A stretch of 64,000 nt of DNA from Streptomyces sp. NBC_00193 (GTDB lineage: Bacteria > Actinomycetota > Actinomycetes > Streptomycetales > Streptomycetaceae). Position numbers and translations under genes: made by a program. The DNA is taken from assembly GCF_026342735.1 (NCBI RefSeq), contig NZ_JAPEMM010000001.1, positions 5,332,001 to 5,396,000 on the forward strand. The letters run 5' to 3'. Shown piece after piece: positions 33,006-41,488 of this stretch (position 1 is its first letter; each line of letters opens with the position of its first letter). The notes below the pieces were generated by a model. The model saw only the letters and a program-made list of their open reading frames with translations. It ran no database searches and was not told the DNA's origin.

Positions 33006-34226
33006 ATGGGACACCCGGCACACCCCGCCTACCCCGTCGGACTCCGTCTCACGGGCCGCCGCGTCGTCGTGATCGGCGGTGGCCAGGTCGCCCAGCGCCG
33101 GCTGCCCGCGCTCATCGCGGCCGGCGCCGACATCGTCCTGATCTCACCCTCCGCGACCCCCTCCGTGGACGCCATGGCGGAGACCGGTGAGATCCGCTGG
33201 GAGCGCCGCCGCTACGAGGACGGCGACCTGGCCGGCGCCTGGTACGCCCTGGTGGCCACCCGGGACCGTGCCGCCAACGACGCCGCCTCCGCCGAGGCGG
33301 AGCGCGAGCGGATCTGGTGCGTCCGCGCGGACGACGCCGAGGCCGCGAGCGCCTGGACCCCGGCCACCGGCCGGGTGGAGGGCGTCACCGTCGCCGTGCT
33401 GAGCGGCAACGACCCCCGCCGCTCCGCCGCCGTCCGCGACGCGGTCGTCGAGGGGCTGCGGGACGGCTCCCTGACCGCCGCCCGCCCGCACACCCCGGGC
33501 GTGTCCCTGGTCGGCGGCGGGCCCGGCGACCCGGACCTGATCACGGTCCGCGGCCGCCGCCTCCTCGCCGAGGCCGACGTGGTCATCGCGGACCGGCTCG
33601 GCCCCCGTGACCTCCTGGACGAGCTCCCGCCGCACGTCGAGGTCATCGACGCGGCGAAGATCCCGTACGGCCGTTTCATGGCCCAGGAGGCCATCAACGA
33701 CGCCCTCATCACCCACGCCAAGGCCGGCAAGGCCGTGGTCCGGCTCAAGGGCGGGGACCCGTACGTGTTCGGCCGCGGCATGGAGGAGCTCCAGGCCCTC
33801 GCCGAGGCCGGCATCCCCTGCACCGTGGTGCCCGGCATCTCCAGCTCCATCTCGGTTCCCGGCGCGGCCGGCATCCCGGTCACCCACCGGGGCGTGGCCC
33901 ACGAGTTCACCGTGGTCAGCGGCCACGTCGGCCCCGACGACCCGCGCTCGCTGGTGGACTGGGCCTCGCTGGCCAAGCTCACCGGCACCCTGGTCGTCCT
34001 CATGGGCGTCGACAAGATCGGCCTGATCGCCGAGGCGCTGGTCCGCCACGGCCGCCCCGCCGACACGGCCGTCGCCGTCATCCAGGAGGGCACCACCGCT
34101 TCCCAGCGCCGGGTGGACGCCACCCTGGCCACGGTCGGCGAGACCGTCCTCGCCCAGGACGTGCGGCCGCCCGCCGTCATCGTGATCGGCGACGTGGTGA
34201 AGGTGCACCGGCCCGAAGCCGAGTGA
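33006..34226 (+). CDS. cobA: CysG-like uroporphyrinogen-III C-methyltransferase with dehydrogenase-like N-terminus
   Basis: A 406-residue protein. Residues 1-150 are like the precorrin-2 dehydrogenase/ferrochelatase part of CysG (NAD loop VVVIGGGQVAQRR, then ALVATRDRAAND). Residues ~160-406 are a SAM-dependent methyltransferase: VSLVGGGPGDPDLITVRG, then VVRLKGGDPYVFGRG and PGISSSISVPGAAGIPVTHR, all hallmarks of the C-2/C-7 methylase that makes precorrin-2, the branch point to siroheme and cobalamin. The N-terminal domain is divergent at the usual catalytic region, so its activity is uncertain. ATG at 33006 with CAGGAG upstream. Confidence 0.9.
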   Translation: MGHPAHPAYPVGLRLTGRRVVVIGGGQVAQRRLPALIAAGADIVLISPSATPSVDAMAETGEIRWERRRYEDGDLAGAWYALVATRDRAANDAASAEAERERIWCVRADDAEAASAWTPATGRVEGVTVAVLSGNDPRRSAAVRDAVVEGLRDGSLTAARPHTPGVSLVGGGPGDPDLITVRGRRLLAEADVVIADRLGPRDLLDELPPHVEVIDAAKIPYGRFMAQEAINDALITHAKAGKAVVRLKGGDPYVFGRGMEELQALAEAGIPCTVVPGISSSISVPGAAGIPVTHRGVAHEFTVVSGHVGPDDPRSLVDWASLAKLTGTLVVLMGVDKIGLIAEALVRHGRPADTAVAVIQEGTTASQRRVDATLATVGETVLAQDVRPPAVIVIGDVVKVHRPEAE

Positions 34227-34293
34227 CGTCCCCGCAATCCCGCAACCCGGCAGAGCCGTTGGCACCGCACCCAGGACAAGGCAGTATCACCCT

Positions 34294-35106
34294 GTGGCTG
34301 ATCTCATCACCGTCGAGGACCCCGACGACCCGCGCCTGCGCGACTACACGGGCCTGACCGACGTAGAACTCCGGCGCAGGCGCGAGCCCGCGGAAGGTCT
34401 CTTCATCGCCGAAGGCGAGAAGGTGATCAGACGCGCCAAGGACGCCGGGTACGAGATGCGCTCGATGCTGCTCTCCGCGAAGTGGGTCGACGTCATGCGC
34501 GACGTCATCGACGAGCTCCCGGCCCCGGTCTACGCCGTCAGCCCGGAGCTCGCCGAGCGCGTCACCGGCTACCACGTGCACCGCGGCGCCCTCGCCTCCA
34601 TGCAGCGCAAGCCGCTGCCCACGGCCGAGGAACTGCTCGCCACCACCCGGCGCGTGGTCATCATGGAAGCGGTGAACGACCACACCAACATCGGCGCCAT
34701 CTTCCGCAGCGCGGCCGCCCTCGGCATGGACGCGGTCCTGCTCTCGCCCGACTGTGCGGACCCGCTCTACCGACGCTCCGTCAAGGTCTCCATGGGCGCG
34801 GTGTTCTCCGTCCCGTACGCCCGGCTGGACGCCTGGCCCAAGGGCCTGGACTCGGTCCGCGAGGCCGGCTTCAAGCTGCTGGCCCTCACCCCGCACCAGA
34901 AGGCCTCGCCGATCGACGAGGCCGCCCCGCAGACGCTGGAGCGGGTCGCGCTGATGCTGGGCGCGGAGGGGGACGGGCTGTCGACCCAGGCACTGGTCGC
35001 CGCCGACGAGTGGGTACGGATCCCCATGGCGGCCGGCGTGGACTCGCTGAACGTGGGCGCGGCCGCGGCCGTCGCCTTCTACGCGGTGGCCAGCGGTCGT
35101 CCGTAG
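34294..35106 (+). CDS. SpoU/TrmH-family RNA 2'-O-methyltransferase
   Basis: A 270-residue SPOUT methyltransferase. The N-terminal substrate-binding domain carries GLFIAEGEKVIRRAKDAGYE. The trefoil-knot SAM domain has motif 1 NDHTNIGAIFRSAAALG, motif 2 LMLGAEGDGLS and motif 3 IPMAAGVDSLNVGAAAAV. The target is probably ribosomal or transfer RNA; the exact position is not predictable. GTG start 34294. Its stop is 14 bp from the convergent kinase stop. Confidence 0.92.
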   Translation: MADLITVEDPDDPRLRDYTGLTDVELRRRREPAEGLFIAEGEKVIRRAKDAGYEMRSMLLSAKWVDVMRDVIDELPAPVYAVSPELAERVTGYHVHRGALASMQRKPLPTAEELLATTRRVVIMEAVNDHTNIGAIFRSAAALGMDAVLLSPDCADPLYRRSVKVSMGAVFSVPYARLDAWPKGLDSVREAGFKLLALTPHQKASPIDEAAPQTLERVALMLGAEGDGLSTQALVAADEWVRIPMAAGVDSLNVGAAAAVAFYAVASGRP

Positions 35107-35120
35107 GGTCCGGACACGGC

Positions 35121-36374
35121 CTAGAGCTTCTGGGCCAGCGCGATGCCCAGCGCCACGAGCAACGTCACCACGACGAAGACGATCAGGCGCTGGCGCATCA
35201 GCTTGGGGTCCGGCCGGGACGGCCGCCGCCCGGTGCCCGTCGTACGGGGAGCCGGGCGGCCGCCCGTACGCCCGGCGGTGGAGCCGGGGCCCCGCGAGCC
35301 GGTGCTGCGGGCCGAGGAGGGCCGCGAATCCGGCCCGCCGCGCGGTCCCTGACCCTTGGTCTGCGCCTTCCCCTGACCCGCCCCGGTTCCCGTACCCGGA
35401 CGTCCCGGAACGGGAGTGCCGGCGCTGCGGCGCTCCGTGCGCTGGTCGGCGTAACCGTCGATGTCCTCGACGTAGCCCTCGGGCAGCCGCCCCGTCGGCC
35501 GCTCGGTGCGCGCACGCTGCGCCGGCGGGCGGATGTCGCCCATCCCGTGCGCCTCGCGGGCCGCGATCTCCTTGAGCCGCATCGACAGCTGGAGCGTGGT
35601 CGGCCGCTCGTCGGGATCCTTCGCCAGGCAGGCCCGTACGAGGGGCGCGAGCGCGTCCGGAACACCCTGGAGGTGCGGCTCCTCGTGCACCACCCGGTAC
35701 AGCATGACCTCGGAACTGCCGTGTCCGAAGGGCGAGTCGGCGGTGGCCGCGTAGGCGAGGGTGGCGCCGAGGGAGAAGACGTCCGTGGCGGGGGTGACGG
35801 CGGCGCCGCGCACCTGCTCGGGAGCCAGGAAGCCGGGGGATCCCACGGCCGTTCCCACGTGCGTGAGGGTGCTGGCCCCGGTGGCCCAGGCGATCCCGAA
35901 GTCGATGATGCGCGGGCCCTTGGGCGACAGCAGGATGTTCGAGGGCTTGAGGTCGCGGTGGACCACCCCGGCCTCGTGCACGGCGACCAGTCCCTCGGAG
36001 AGCGCGGCGCCGATGGCGGCGATGGCCGCGGCCGTCAGGGGGCCTTCCTCGGCCACCTTGTCGTGCAGGGAGGGGCCGGGCACGTACTGCGTGGCGAACC
36101 AGGGGCGCTCCGCCTCCAGGTCCGCGGCGACCAGGCGCGCGGTGCACCCGCCGCGGATCCGCCGGGCGGCGGAGACCTCGCGCGCGAAGCGCGAACGGAA
36201 CTCCTGGTCCTCGGCCAGGTCCGGCCGGATCACCTTGAGCGCGACGCGCTGTCCGCGCCGGTCGGAGCCCAGATAGACGACGCCCATGCCGCCGGCGCCG
36301 AGGCGCCGGTGCAGCCTGAACGAGCCGACGACACGCGGGTCCTCGCGCCGGAGCCGCATCATCGCCATGTCCAC
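35121..36374 (-). CDS. Serine/threonine protein kinase, tail-anchored
   Basis: A 417-residue Hanks-type kinase. Glycine loop LGAGGMGVVYLG, Lys in VALKVI, catalytic loop VVHRDLKPSNIL, DFGIA, and APEQ are all intact, so it should be active. Residues ~275-393 are a Pro/Gly/Arg-rich linker (RPGTGTGAGQGK, GGRPAPRTTGTG) and the last ~20 residues (LIVFVVVTLLVALGIALAQ) form a membrane helix with only three residues beyond it. So unlike PASTA kinases it has no outside sensor domain. The signal is unknown. GTG start at 36374. Confidence 0.93.
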   Translation of the reverse strand: MDMAMMRLRREDPRVVGSFRLHRRLGAGGMGVVYLGSDRRGQRVALKVIRPDLAEDQEFRSRFAREVSAARRIRGGCTARLVAADLEAERPWFATQYVPGPSLHDKVAEEGPLTAAAIAAIGAALSEGLVAVHEAGVVHRDLKPSNILLSPKGPRIIDFGIAWATGASTLTHVGTAVGSPGFLAPEQVRGAAVTPATDVFSLGATLAYAATADSPFGHGSSEVMLYRVVHEEPHLQGVPDALAPLVRACLAKDPDERPTTLQLSMRLKEIAAREAHGMGDIRPPAQRARTERPTGRLPEGYVEDIDGYADQRTERRSAGTPVPGRPGTGTGAGQGKAQTKGQGPRGGPDSRPSSARSTGSRGPGSTAGRTGGRPAPRTTGTGRRPSRPDPKLMRQRLIVFVVVTLLVALGIALAQKL

Positions 36375-36921
36375 CCCGCTGACCGGTCGTCCTGTTGACG
36401 TGGCACAGCTTACGGACCATCCGGCATGCGCGCTCAGAGGCCGCGCCCTCGCCGATGGATTCGATTGTCAGTACGGGGCGGTCCACTTGGGGAGTCGCCG
36501 GACCACCGGTAGGACGCATGTGCGGAGCGGGCCCGTTCGGCCAAGCCGGGCCGGACTCAAGGGAATTGGGGTTCGGGGCGGGGTGATGGGGGAGCGGCGG
36601 CCGCCGGTCGGACCGGGCCCGTCCGGTTGATCTTGGGAGCGCCTGGTCGGGGGCTCGGTGTGTGCGGTGAGTGACGGAAGTGAGCGAAGTCACTACGCTC
36701 CGGTCATCCCCTCCGGGATGACCCTCAGACCGGGGGGCGGGTCTCCACCCAGGGGAGTACGCGGGGGGTGGGGTCCTCATCCTCCTGGAGGCCAGGCAAT
36801 GGGTACGAAGGCATGAGGCCAGAAGCCTTTCCCGCGCCTAGTGTTGAAGACAAGCGGCGGGTGGAGTCACTCGTCCCCCGAGGTCATGAACCCGCCGCTG
36901 CCAAACGACAGGGAGAGGACC
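36375..36921. other. 547-bp intergenic region with a perfect hairpin
   Basis: It holds the promoter side of the kinase gene and the upstream side of the small membrane gene. The one clear structure is GGTCATCCC-CTCC-GGGATGACC (36702-36723), a perfect 9-bp stem with four-base loop without a T tract. AGTGAGCGAAGTCACT just before it (36679-36694) is also partly palindromic. TAGTGT at 36840-36845 is a possible -10 for the next gene. No coding frame is convincing. Confidence 0.5.
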
Positions 36922-37107
36922 ATGGCGGACATCGCACGGCAGGGACGCAAGGCATTCGCGTTCAACAGCCATGAGTCCGGTCGTCGCCACCCACTGGTGG
37001 CCGCGGCCATGGTGCTCCCCCTGGCCGCCGTCCTGCTCTTCGTCTTCGGAGGCTTCGACCAGGTGGCGGCACAGGCGTCGTCCGTAAGCGTGATGCTGGG
37101 GCGCTGA
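36922..37107 (+). CDS. Small single-pass membrane protein of unknown function
   Basis: A 61-residue protein: about 24 polar residues (MADIARQGRKAFAFNSHESG), then one membrane segment (PLVAAAMVLPLAAVLLFVFGG) and a short tail. The ATG at 36922 has GGGAGAGG seven bases upstream, the best ribosome site in the area; the frame is open further to 36841. A strong terminator follows 95 bp downstream, so it is a complete one-gene transcript. Function unknown. Confidence 0.75.
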   Translation: MADIARQGRKAFAFNSHESGRRHPLVAAAMVLPLAAVLLFVFGGFDQVAAQASSVSVMLGR

Positions 37108-37201
37108 GCGGCGCCCCGGGCCCAGGAGAGCGGCCTGGGCCGGGACTGTCACCGACCGCACCCCGTGGGGACGGGGGAGTGGTCGACGGACGGCAGGTGA
37201 A

Positions 37202-37248
37202 GGGTGCTGCGCGTACGGCTGGGGAGCCGGACGCGCAGCACCCTTTTT
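37202..37248 (+). terminator. Strong intrinsic terminator with T5 tract
   Basis: A 19-bp stem with one mismatch (37202-37220 with 37225-37243; GGGTGCTGCGCG/CGCGCAGCACCC plus inner pairs) and GGGG loop, followed by TTTTT (37244-37248). This is the most classical terminator in the window. Confidence 0.9.
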
Positions 37249-37325
37249 CATGCCCGCGCGCACACCCCCTCGCACCCCCCTTGGCACCACTCGGCCTCGC
37301 CGCGCCCTTCGCGCCACTCGGGGCG

Positions 37326-37720
37326 GGCGCGCTTCTTGGGCTTCGCGTCACTGGTCCGGACTCCGTCGGGCGCTGCCGCCACCGCCGGGCAGCGTCGGCG
37401 CGCTTGCCGGGCTTCGCGTTTACGTGTCGGCCTCAGTCCGGACGTGCCGCGACTGCTGCCGGGCGGCGTCGGCGGGCCTCGGGGCCCGGTGCCGGACTCG
37501 GGCCGGTGGCGGTCGGCGGTGCTCGGACGGCGGTGCGGCGACTGCCGCGCGGCAGCGTCGGCGTGCTTCCTGGGCTTCGGGTCGCTGGTCCGGGCTCCGT
37601 CGGGCGGTGCCGTGACTGCCGCCGGGCAGCGTCGGCGGGCCTCGGGGCCCGGTGCCGGACTCGGGCCGGTGGTGGTCGGCGGTGCTCGGACGGCGGTGCC
37701 GCCACTGCCGCGCGGCCCCG
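37326..37720. repeat. Degenerate tandem repeat, period 163 bp with ~80-bp partial copies
   Basis: The unit containing GGCGGGCCTCGGGGCCCGGT occurs at 37471 and again at 37634, exactly 163 bp apart, with the following ~85 bases nearly identical. The other part (TGGGCTTCG..TCGCTGGTCCGG-type) occurs around 37327, 37410 (degenerate) and 37570. Every frame on both strands is open here simply because of base composition, so I see no true gene between the terminator at 37248 and 37783. Confidence 0.8.
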
Positions 37721-37782
37721 TGCTGCGTACCCTCGTCCCGAGGAGCACCCGCCGGGGTGCGGAGCACGGGGAGAGCCGAGGC

Positions 37783-39174
37783 GTGGTTCCGCTGGAGCGA
37801 GTGAGCGCGGCCGAGCTCGCCGCGTACGCGGGCGCGGTGGAGTACGTGCTCCTCGCGGACCGCGACGACGGCACCGTGGTCCGCTGCGGGGACGTCGTGG
37901 CCAAGGCGCACGCGGGCGACAGCGATCCCGACGCCCTGGCGGTACGAATCCGGGTGGCCGGGGACCCCGCGCTGGCCGGGGTGCTGCTGCCCCCGCTGCG
38001 CACCGGGCTCGGCCTGGTCGGCTCCCGGCCCGTCTCCTTGTGGCCCTACGGTGCTCCGGTCGCTCCGGACCGCCCCGAGGAGGCCCCCTGGGAGCCCGCC
38101 GCCGAGCTCCTGGCCGCCCTCCACCGGACCCCGCTCCACCACCTCCCGTACCCGCTCCCCCCGATGCGCGGCCCGGCGAAACTCGCCCGCGCCCTCCACC
38201 GCCTCGACGCGGCGCACCCGCCCGAGCCCCCGGTCGCGGCGGGGCACCCCGCGCCGGGACGCCCCGCGCCCGCGGAAGCCGACGCCCCGAGCGGTGCACG
38301 GCGGGGGCACCCGGCCGGGGAGCGCCCCTCGGACGGCAGCCACGGCCGCGACTCCGACCGCGACCGTGGCCACAACTGCGACCACGCCCCCGGCTCCGGC
38401 TGCGGCCGTGACCCCGGCTCTTGCTCCGGCCCCGGCTGCGACTCCGGCCGTGCCCCCGGCTCCGGCTGCGGCTGCGACCCCGGTTGCGGCTCCGGCCACG
38501 GCCGTGACTGCGAACACGAGCGTGGCCACGACCGCGGCTCCGCCGACACGCCGCCCCGGGTCGCCGCGGCCACCGCGCTCGCCGCCGGTGCGTCCTCCGG
38601 CCGCGCCGACCGGGCCCGTCGGGCCGTGCTGTCCATCCCCGCCGGGCAGGCGGTTCCGGCCGGGCCGGCGGGCATGGACGCCGACGCCGCGGAGTTGGCG
38701 CGGCTCGTACGGGCCGCCGCGGCCACGCTCCCCGGGTGGGCCCGGGGGGAGGCTCCGGCGCCGTCGGGCGGCGCGCTCTGCCACGGCGATCTGCACCTCG
38801 GGCAGCTGGTCCGGGGCCCGGCCGGGGGCTGGCGGCTGATCGACGTGGACGACCTGGGACTCGGCACGCCCGCCTGGGACCTCGCCCGGCCCGCGGCCTG
38901 GTACGCCGCCGGGCTGCTGGACACCGGGACCTGGCTGCGCTTCCTCGACGCCTACCGCGCCGCGGGCGGCCCCGCGGCCGGTCCGCCCGGCAGCGACCCC
39001 TGGCCGGAACTCGACCTCGCGGCCCGCGCGCTCACCGTGCAGACGGCCGCGCTGGCCCTCGCCAAGGCCGCCCGCGAGCGGCGCCGACTCGACGACGTGG
39101 AGCGGCTGATGGTGGAGGCCTGTGCCCGAATTGCCTCCCTCCCGCCCGACTTGGAGCCGAAGCCTCCGTCGTAG
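37783..39174 (+). CDS. Aminoglycoside phosphotransferase-like kinase with Cys/Gly/His-rich insert
   Basis: A 463-residue protein. The C-terminal part has the phosphotransferase catalytic loop ALCHGDLHLGQLV and the metal-binding strand WRLIDVDDLGLGTPAWDLARP, so it is an APH-fold small-molecule kinase. The N-terminal lobe is divergent. Between residues ~153 and ~252 lies a low-complexity insert with repeating CG/CD/GH units (SGCGRDPGSCSGPGCDSG, SGCGCDPGCGSGHGRD), about eight Cys, absent from usual members. I chose GTG 37783 (GGGGAGAG upstream); the open frame further upstream runs through repeats and the terminator. Substrate unknown. Confidence 0.8.
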   Translation: MVPLERVSAAELAAYAGAVEYVLLADRDDGTVVRCGDVVAKAHAGDSDPDALAVRIRVAGDPALAGVLLPPLRTGLGLVGSRPVSLWPYGAPVAPDRPEEAPWEPAAELLAALHRTPLHHLPYPLPPMRGPAKLARALHRLDAAHPPEPPVAAGHPAPGRPAPAEADAPSGARRGHPAGERPSDGSHGRDSDRDRGHNCDHAPGSGCGRDPGSCSGPGCDSGRAPGSGCGCDPGCGSGHGRDCEHERGHDRGSADTPPRVAAATALAAGASSGRADRARRAVLSIPAGQAVPAGPAGMDADAAELARLVRAAAATLPGWARGEAPAPSGGALCHGDLHLGQLVRGPAGGWRLIDVDDLGLGTPAWDLARPAAWYAAGLLDTGTWLRFLDAYRAAGGPAAGPPGSDPWPELDLAARALTVQTAALALAKAARERRRLDDVERLMVEACARIASLPPDLEPKPPS

Positions 39175-39239
39175 GGTGAGCCTCACGGCACCGGGTACGC
39201 ATCCGGTGTCGACGCGAACGGCGAGGAGTTGATCCGGTC

Positions 39240-39560
39240 ATGCAGTGTCCGAAGTGTCACGCGATGATGCACACGTACAACCGCAACGGTGTCCAGATCG
39301 AGCAGTGCAGCGGCTGCCGGGGCATCTTCCTCGACTACGGAGAGCTGGAGGCGCTGACCCGCCTGGAGTCCCAGTACACCTCCCAGTACGGCCAGGTCCC
39401 GCCCCCGGCCGCCCCGCCGGCGCCCGCCCCCGCCGCGTACCCGCAGCAGCACGCGGCCCCCGCGCCCGCCTGGGGCGCCCCGCAGCACGGCGGCTACGGT
39501 CACGGCCACGGTCACGGCCACCGCAAGGGCGGCTTCGGCCGGATGCTCTTCTCCTCCTGA
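39240..39560 (+). CDS. Zinc-ribbon (TFIIB-type) protein with His-rich tail
   Basis: A 106-residue protein. Residues 1-40 form a zinc ribbon: MQCPKCHAMMHTYNRNGVQI then EQCSGCRGIFLDYGELEAL, with Cys pairs CPKC and CSGC and the 'GIFLD.GEL' ending typical of the zf-TFIIB family. A Pro/Ala linker and a metal-binding-like tail (HGHGHGHGHRKGG) follow. It may bind zinc or nucleic acid; the function is unknown. Confidence 0.85.
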   Translation: MQCPKCHAMMHTYNRNGVQIEQCSGCRGIFLDYGELEALTRLESQYTSQYGQVPPPAAPPAPAPAAYPQQHAAPAPAWGAPQHGGYGHGHGHGHRKGGFGRMLFSS

Positions 39561-39660
39561 GTCCGAGCGGGCGGGGTGAGGGGACCGGAACCGACCGGCT
39601 CCCACCCGTCCTCCCGCCCCGGGCCCACGGGCCCCGCGGGGGACCGCAGCCCGCACACGC

Positions 39661-39694
39661 GAAAGCCCCGGCCGTGGGAACGGCCGGGGCTTTC
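39661..39694 (-). terminator. Terminator of the tRNA cluster
   Basis: GAAAGCCCCGGCCG-TGGGAA-CGGCCGGGGCTTTC is a perfect 14-bp stem with a six-base loop. It lies seven bases beyond the last tRNA and ends in TTTC when read on the reverse strand. Confidence 0.88.
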
Positions 39695-39701
39695 GGAAAT
39701 C

Positions 39702-39776
39702 TGGTGCGCGATACTGGGATTGAACCAGTGACCTCTTCCGTGTCAGGGAAGCGCTCTCCCGCTGAGCTAATCGCGC
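39702..39776 (-). tRNA. tRNA-Val(GAC), CCA encoded
   Basis: A full cloverleaf on the reverse strand: acceptor GCGCGAT/ATCGCGC, D arm GCTCAGCGGGAGAGC, anticodon arm CTTCC-CTGACAC-GGAAG with anticodon GAC, T arm with GGTTCAATCC, discriminator A and encoded CCA (39702-39704). It is identical in body to the next two copies. Confidence 0.97.
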
Positions 39777-39830
39777 GGGACCACGTTCACGGTGCGAGCA
39801 CCGCAGGTTGCAGGTGTGAAGCGTACTGCG

Positions 39831-39902
39831 TGCGCGATACTGGGATTGAACCAGTGACCTCTTCCGTGTCAGGGAAGCGCTCTCCCGCTGAGCTAATCGC
39901 GC
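39831..39902 (-). tRNA. tRNA-Val(GAC), second copy
   Basis: The same 72-base sequence as the first copy, with acceptor GCGCGAT and anticodon GAC. Here CCA is not encoded (GCG follows the discriminator region), so it must be added by the nucleotidyltransferase. Confidence 0.96.
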
Positions 39903-39921
39903 GGGGATCCTTGCGGACCAG

Positions 39922-39993
39922 TGGACGATACTGGGATTGAACCAGTGACCTCTTCCGTGTCAGGGAAGCGCTCTCCCGCTGAGCTAATCGTCC
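39922..39993 (-). tRNA. tRNA-Val(GAC), third copy with altered acceptor stem
   Basis: The body from D arm to T arm is identical to the other two copies, but the acceptor stem is GGACGAT/ATCGTCC in place of GCGCGAT/ATCGCGC. Both changed base pairs (2-71 and 3-70) are compensated, so the tRNA should fold. Anticodon GAC. Confidence 0.96.
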
Positions 39994-39994
39994 T

Positions 39995-40068
39995 TGGAGG
40001 TGGAGACGGGATTTGAACCCGTGTAGACGGCTTTGCAGGCCGTTGCCTCGCCTCTCGGCCACTCCACC
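39995..40068 (-). tRNA. tRNA-Cys(GCA)
   Basis: Acceptor GGTGGAG/CTCCACC, anticodon loop CTGCAAA (GCA), discriminator U as expected for tRNA-Cys, and CCA encoded. It lies immediately next to the third Val gene. Confidence 0.96.
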
Positions 40069-40113
40069 ATGGAGCAAGCAGGGGGTCCTCGGGAAGATGA
40101 TCCCCCACCTTAG

Positions 40114-40186
<73 letters not shown>

Positions 40187-40241
40187 AGGTCACCGTGTTC
40201 GCTCCGGGGTTTTTCCCCTTCGCTCCCTGGCGACGTGTTGA

Positions 40242-40269
40242 ACTCTAGCGGATTCCCGGGCCAGCTCAA
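40242..40269 (-). promoter_or_regulatory. Promoter of the tRNA cluster
   Basis: On the reverse strand TTGAGC (40269-40264) and TAGAGT (40247-40242) are spaced by 16 bases, about 55 bp before tRNA-Gly. This is a good sigma-HrdB-type match in a GC-rich genome. Confidence 0.6.
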
Positions 40270-40366
40270 AAACGCGTTTCCGCAGCGTGCTGCCGCCCGA
40301 TCACCGCCGGTCACCCGGCGGACGCCTCACCGGCGCCCGGGCGTCACCGGTCATAGACTCGCAGCC

Positions 40367-41488
40367 GTGCACGACCTGCCTCCCCTCGCCCGCTTCGGCG
40401 GCCTTCTCGCGACCGACCTCCGAGACGTCACCAGTGATCCTGGTGCCCTCGACTCCACCGGCTTCTGGGCGGTGACGGCCGATTTCGAAGGCCGTCTCGT
40501 CTGTGCGCGCTTCGGGGACATACGCCCCGACCCGGTGCCGGCCCCCGTCCCAGGGGCCTGGCGCGGCCCCGACGCCGACGAGTGGACCTCCTCCCTCGGC
40601 CGCGCCGAGTACACCGCGGGCGTACGCCGCATCCGCGAGCACATCGAGGCGGGGGAGGTCTACCAGGCCAACCTCTGCCGCGTGATGTCCGCGCCGCTCC
40701 CCGATCCGGCGGGCGCCGATGTGGACGCCCTGACCGCGCTGCTCGCGCGCGGCAACCCGGCCCCGTACGCAGGAACGATTCGGCTGCCGGCCCACGGCGT
40801 CGAGATCGCCACCGCGTCCCCCGAGCTCTACCTGCGCCGCGCCGGCCGTCGCGTCGAGTCCGGCCCGATCAAGGGCACCGGCCGCACCGCCGCCGATCTG
40901 CTGCCCAAGGACCACGCCGAGAACGTGATGATCGTGGACCTCGTACGCAACGACCTCGGCCGGGTCTGCGCCACCGGCTCCGTGACCGTCCCGGAGCTGT
41001 GCGCGCTCGAAGAGCACCCGGGCCTCGTCCACCTCGTCTCCACCGTCGCCGGGGAGCTCGCCGAGGGCGCCGGCTGGCCCGAGCTGCTCGCCGCGACCTT
41101 CCCGCCCGGCTCCGTCACCGGAGCCCCCAAATCCTCCGCCCTGCGGATCATCGAGGCCCTGGAGACCGCCCCGCGCGGCCCCTACTGCGGAGGCATCGGC
41201 TGGGTCGACGCAGACCGGGGCACGGCGGAGCTCGCCGTCGGCATCCGGACCTTCTGGATCGACCGCACGGCCCCCGGCGGCCCCCGGCTGCTCTTCGGCA
41301 CCGGTGCCGGGATCACCTGGGGTTCCGACCCCGACCGCGAGTGGGCGGAGACCGAGCTGAAGGCCGCCCGCCTGCTGCGGGTAGCGTCGGGAGCCGTCGA
41401 GGCGCACGCAACCGGTCCCACCGGTGCGGGCGGCACGACGGGAACGACGGAAGCACAGACCGACGAAAGAGGGAGAACCGTACGGTGA
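40367..41488 (+). CDS. pabB: Aminodeoxychorismate synthase component I
   Basis: A 373-residue chorismate-binding enzyme that, with a glutamine amidotransferase, turns chorismate into 4-amino-4-deoxychorismate for folate (or for p-aminobenzoate-derived compounds). The signature VESGPIKGTGR, NVMIVDLVRNDLGRVC and LAATFPPGSVTGAPK are intact; the PIKGT Lys marks the PabB rather than the TrpE subfamily. The next gene is pabC, with a GTGA overlap, which supports this. TAGACT (40354-40359) lies seven bases before the GTG, so the mRNA is likely leaderless. Confidence 0.92.
   Translation: MHDLPPLARFGGLLATDLRDVTSDPGALDSTGFWAVTADFEGRLVCARFGDIRPDPVPAPVPGAWRGPDADEWTSSLGRAEYTAGVRRIREHIEAGEVYQANLCRVMSAPLPDPAGADVDALTALLARGNPAPYAGTIRLPAHGVEIATASPELYLRRAGRRVESGPIKGTGRTAADLLPKDHAENVMIVDLVRNDLGRVCATGSVTVPELCALEEHPGLVHLVSTVAGELAEGAGWPELLAATFPPGSVTGAPKSSALRIIEALETAPRGPYCGGIGWVDADRGTAELAVGIRTFWIDRTAPGGPRLLFGTGAGITWGSDPDREWAETELKAARLLRVASGAVEAHATGPTGAGGTTGTTEAQTDERGRTVR

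Noticed and set aside
37204..37782. N-terminal extension of the phosphotransferase back to 37204
   Set aside because: It would begin inside a strong terminator and run through tandem repeats; GTG 37783 has a ribosome site.
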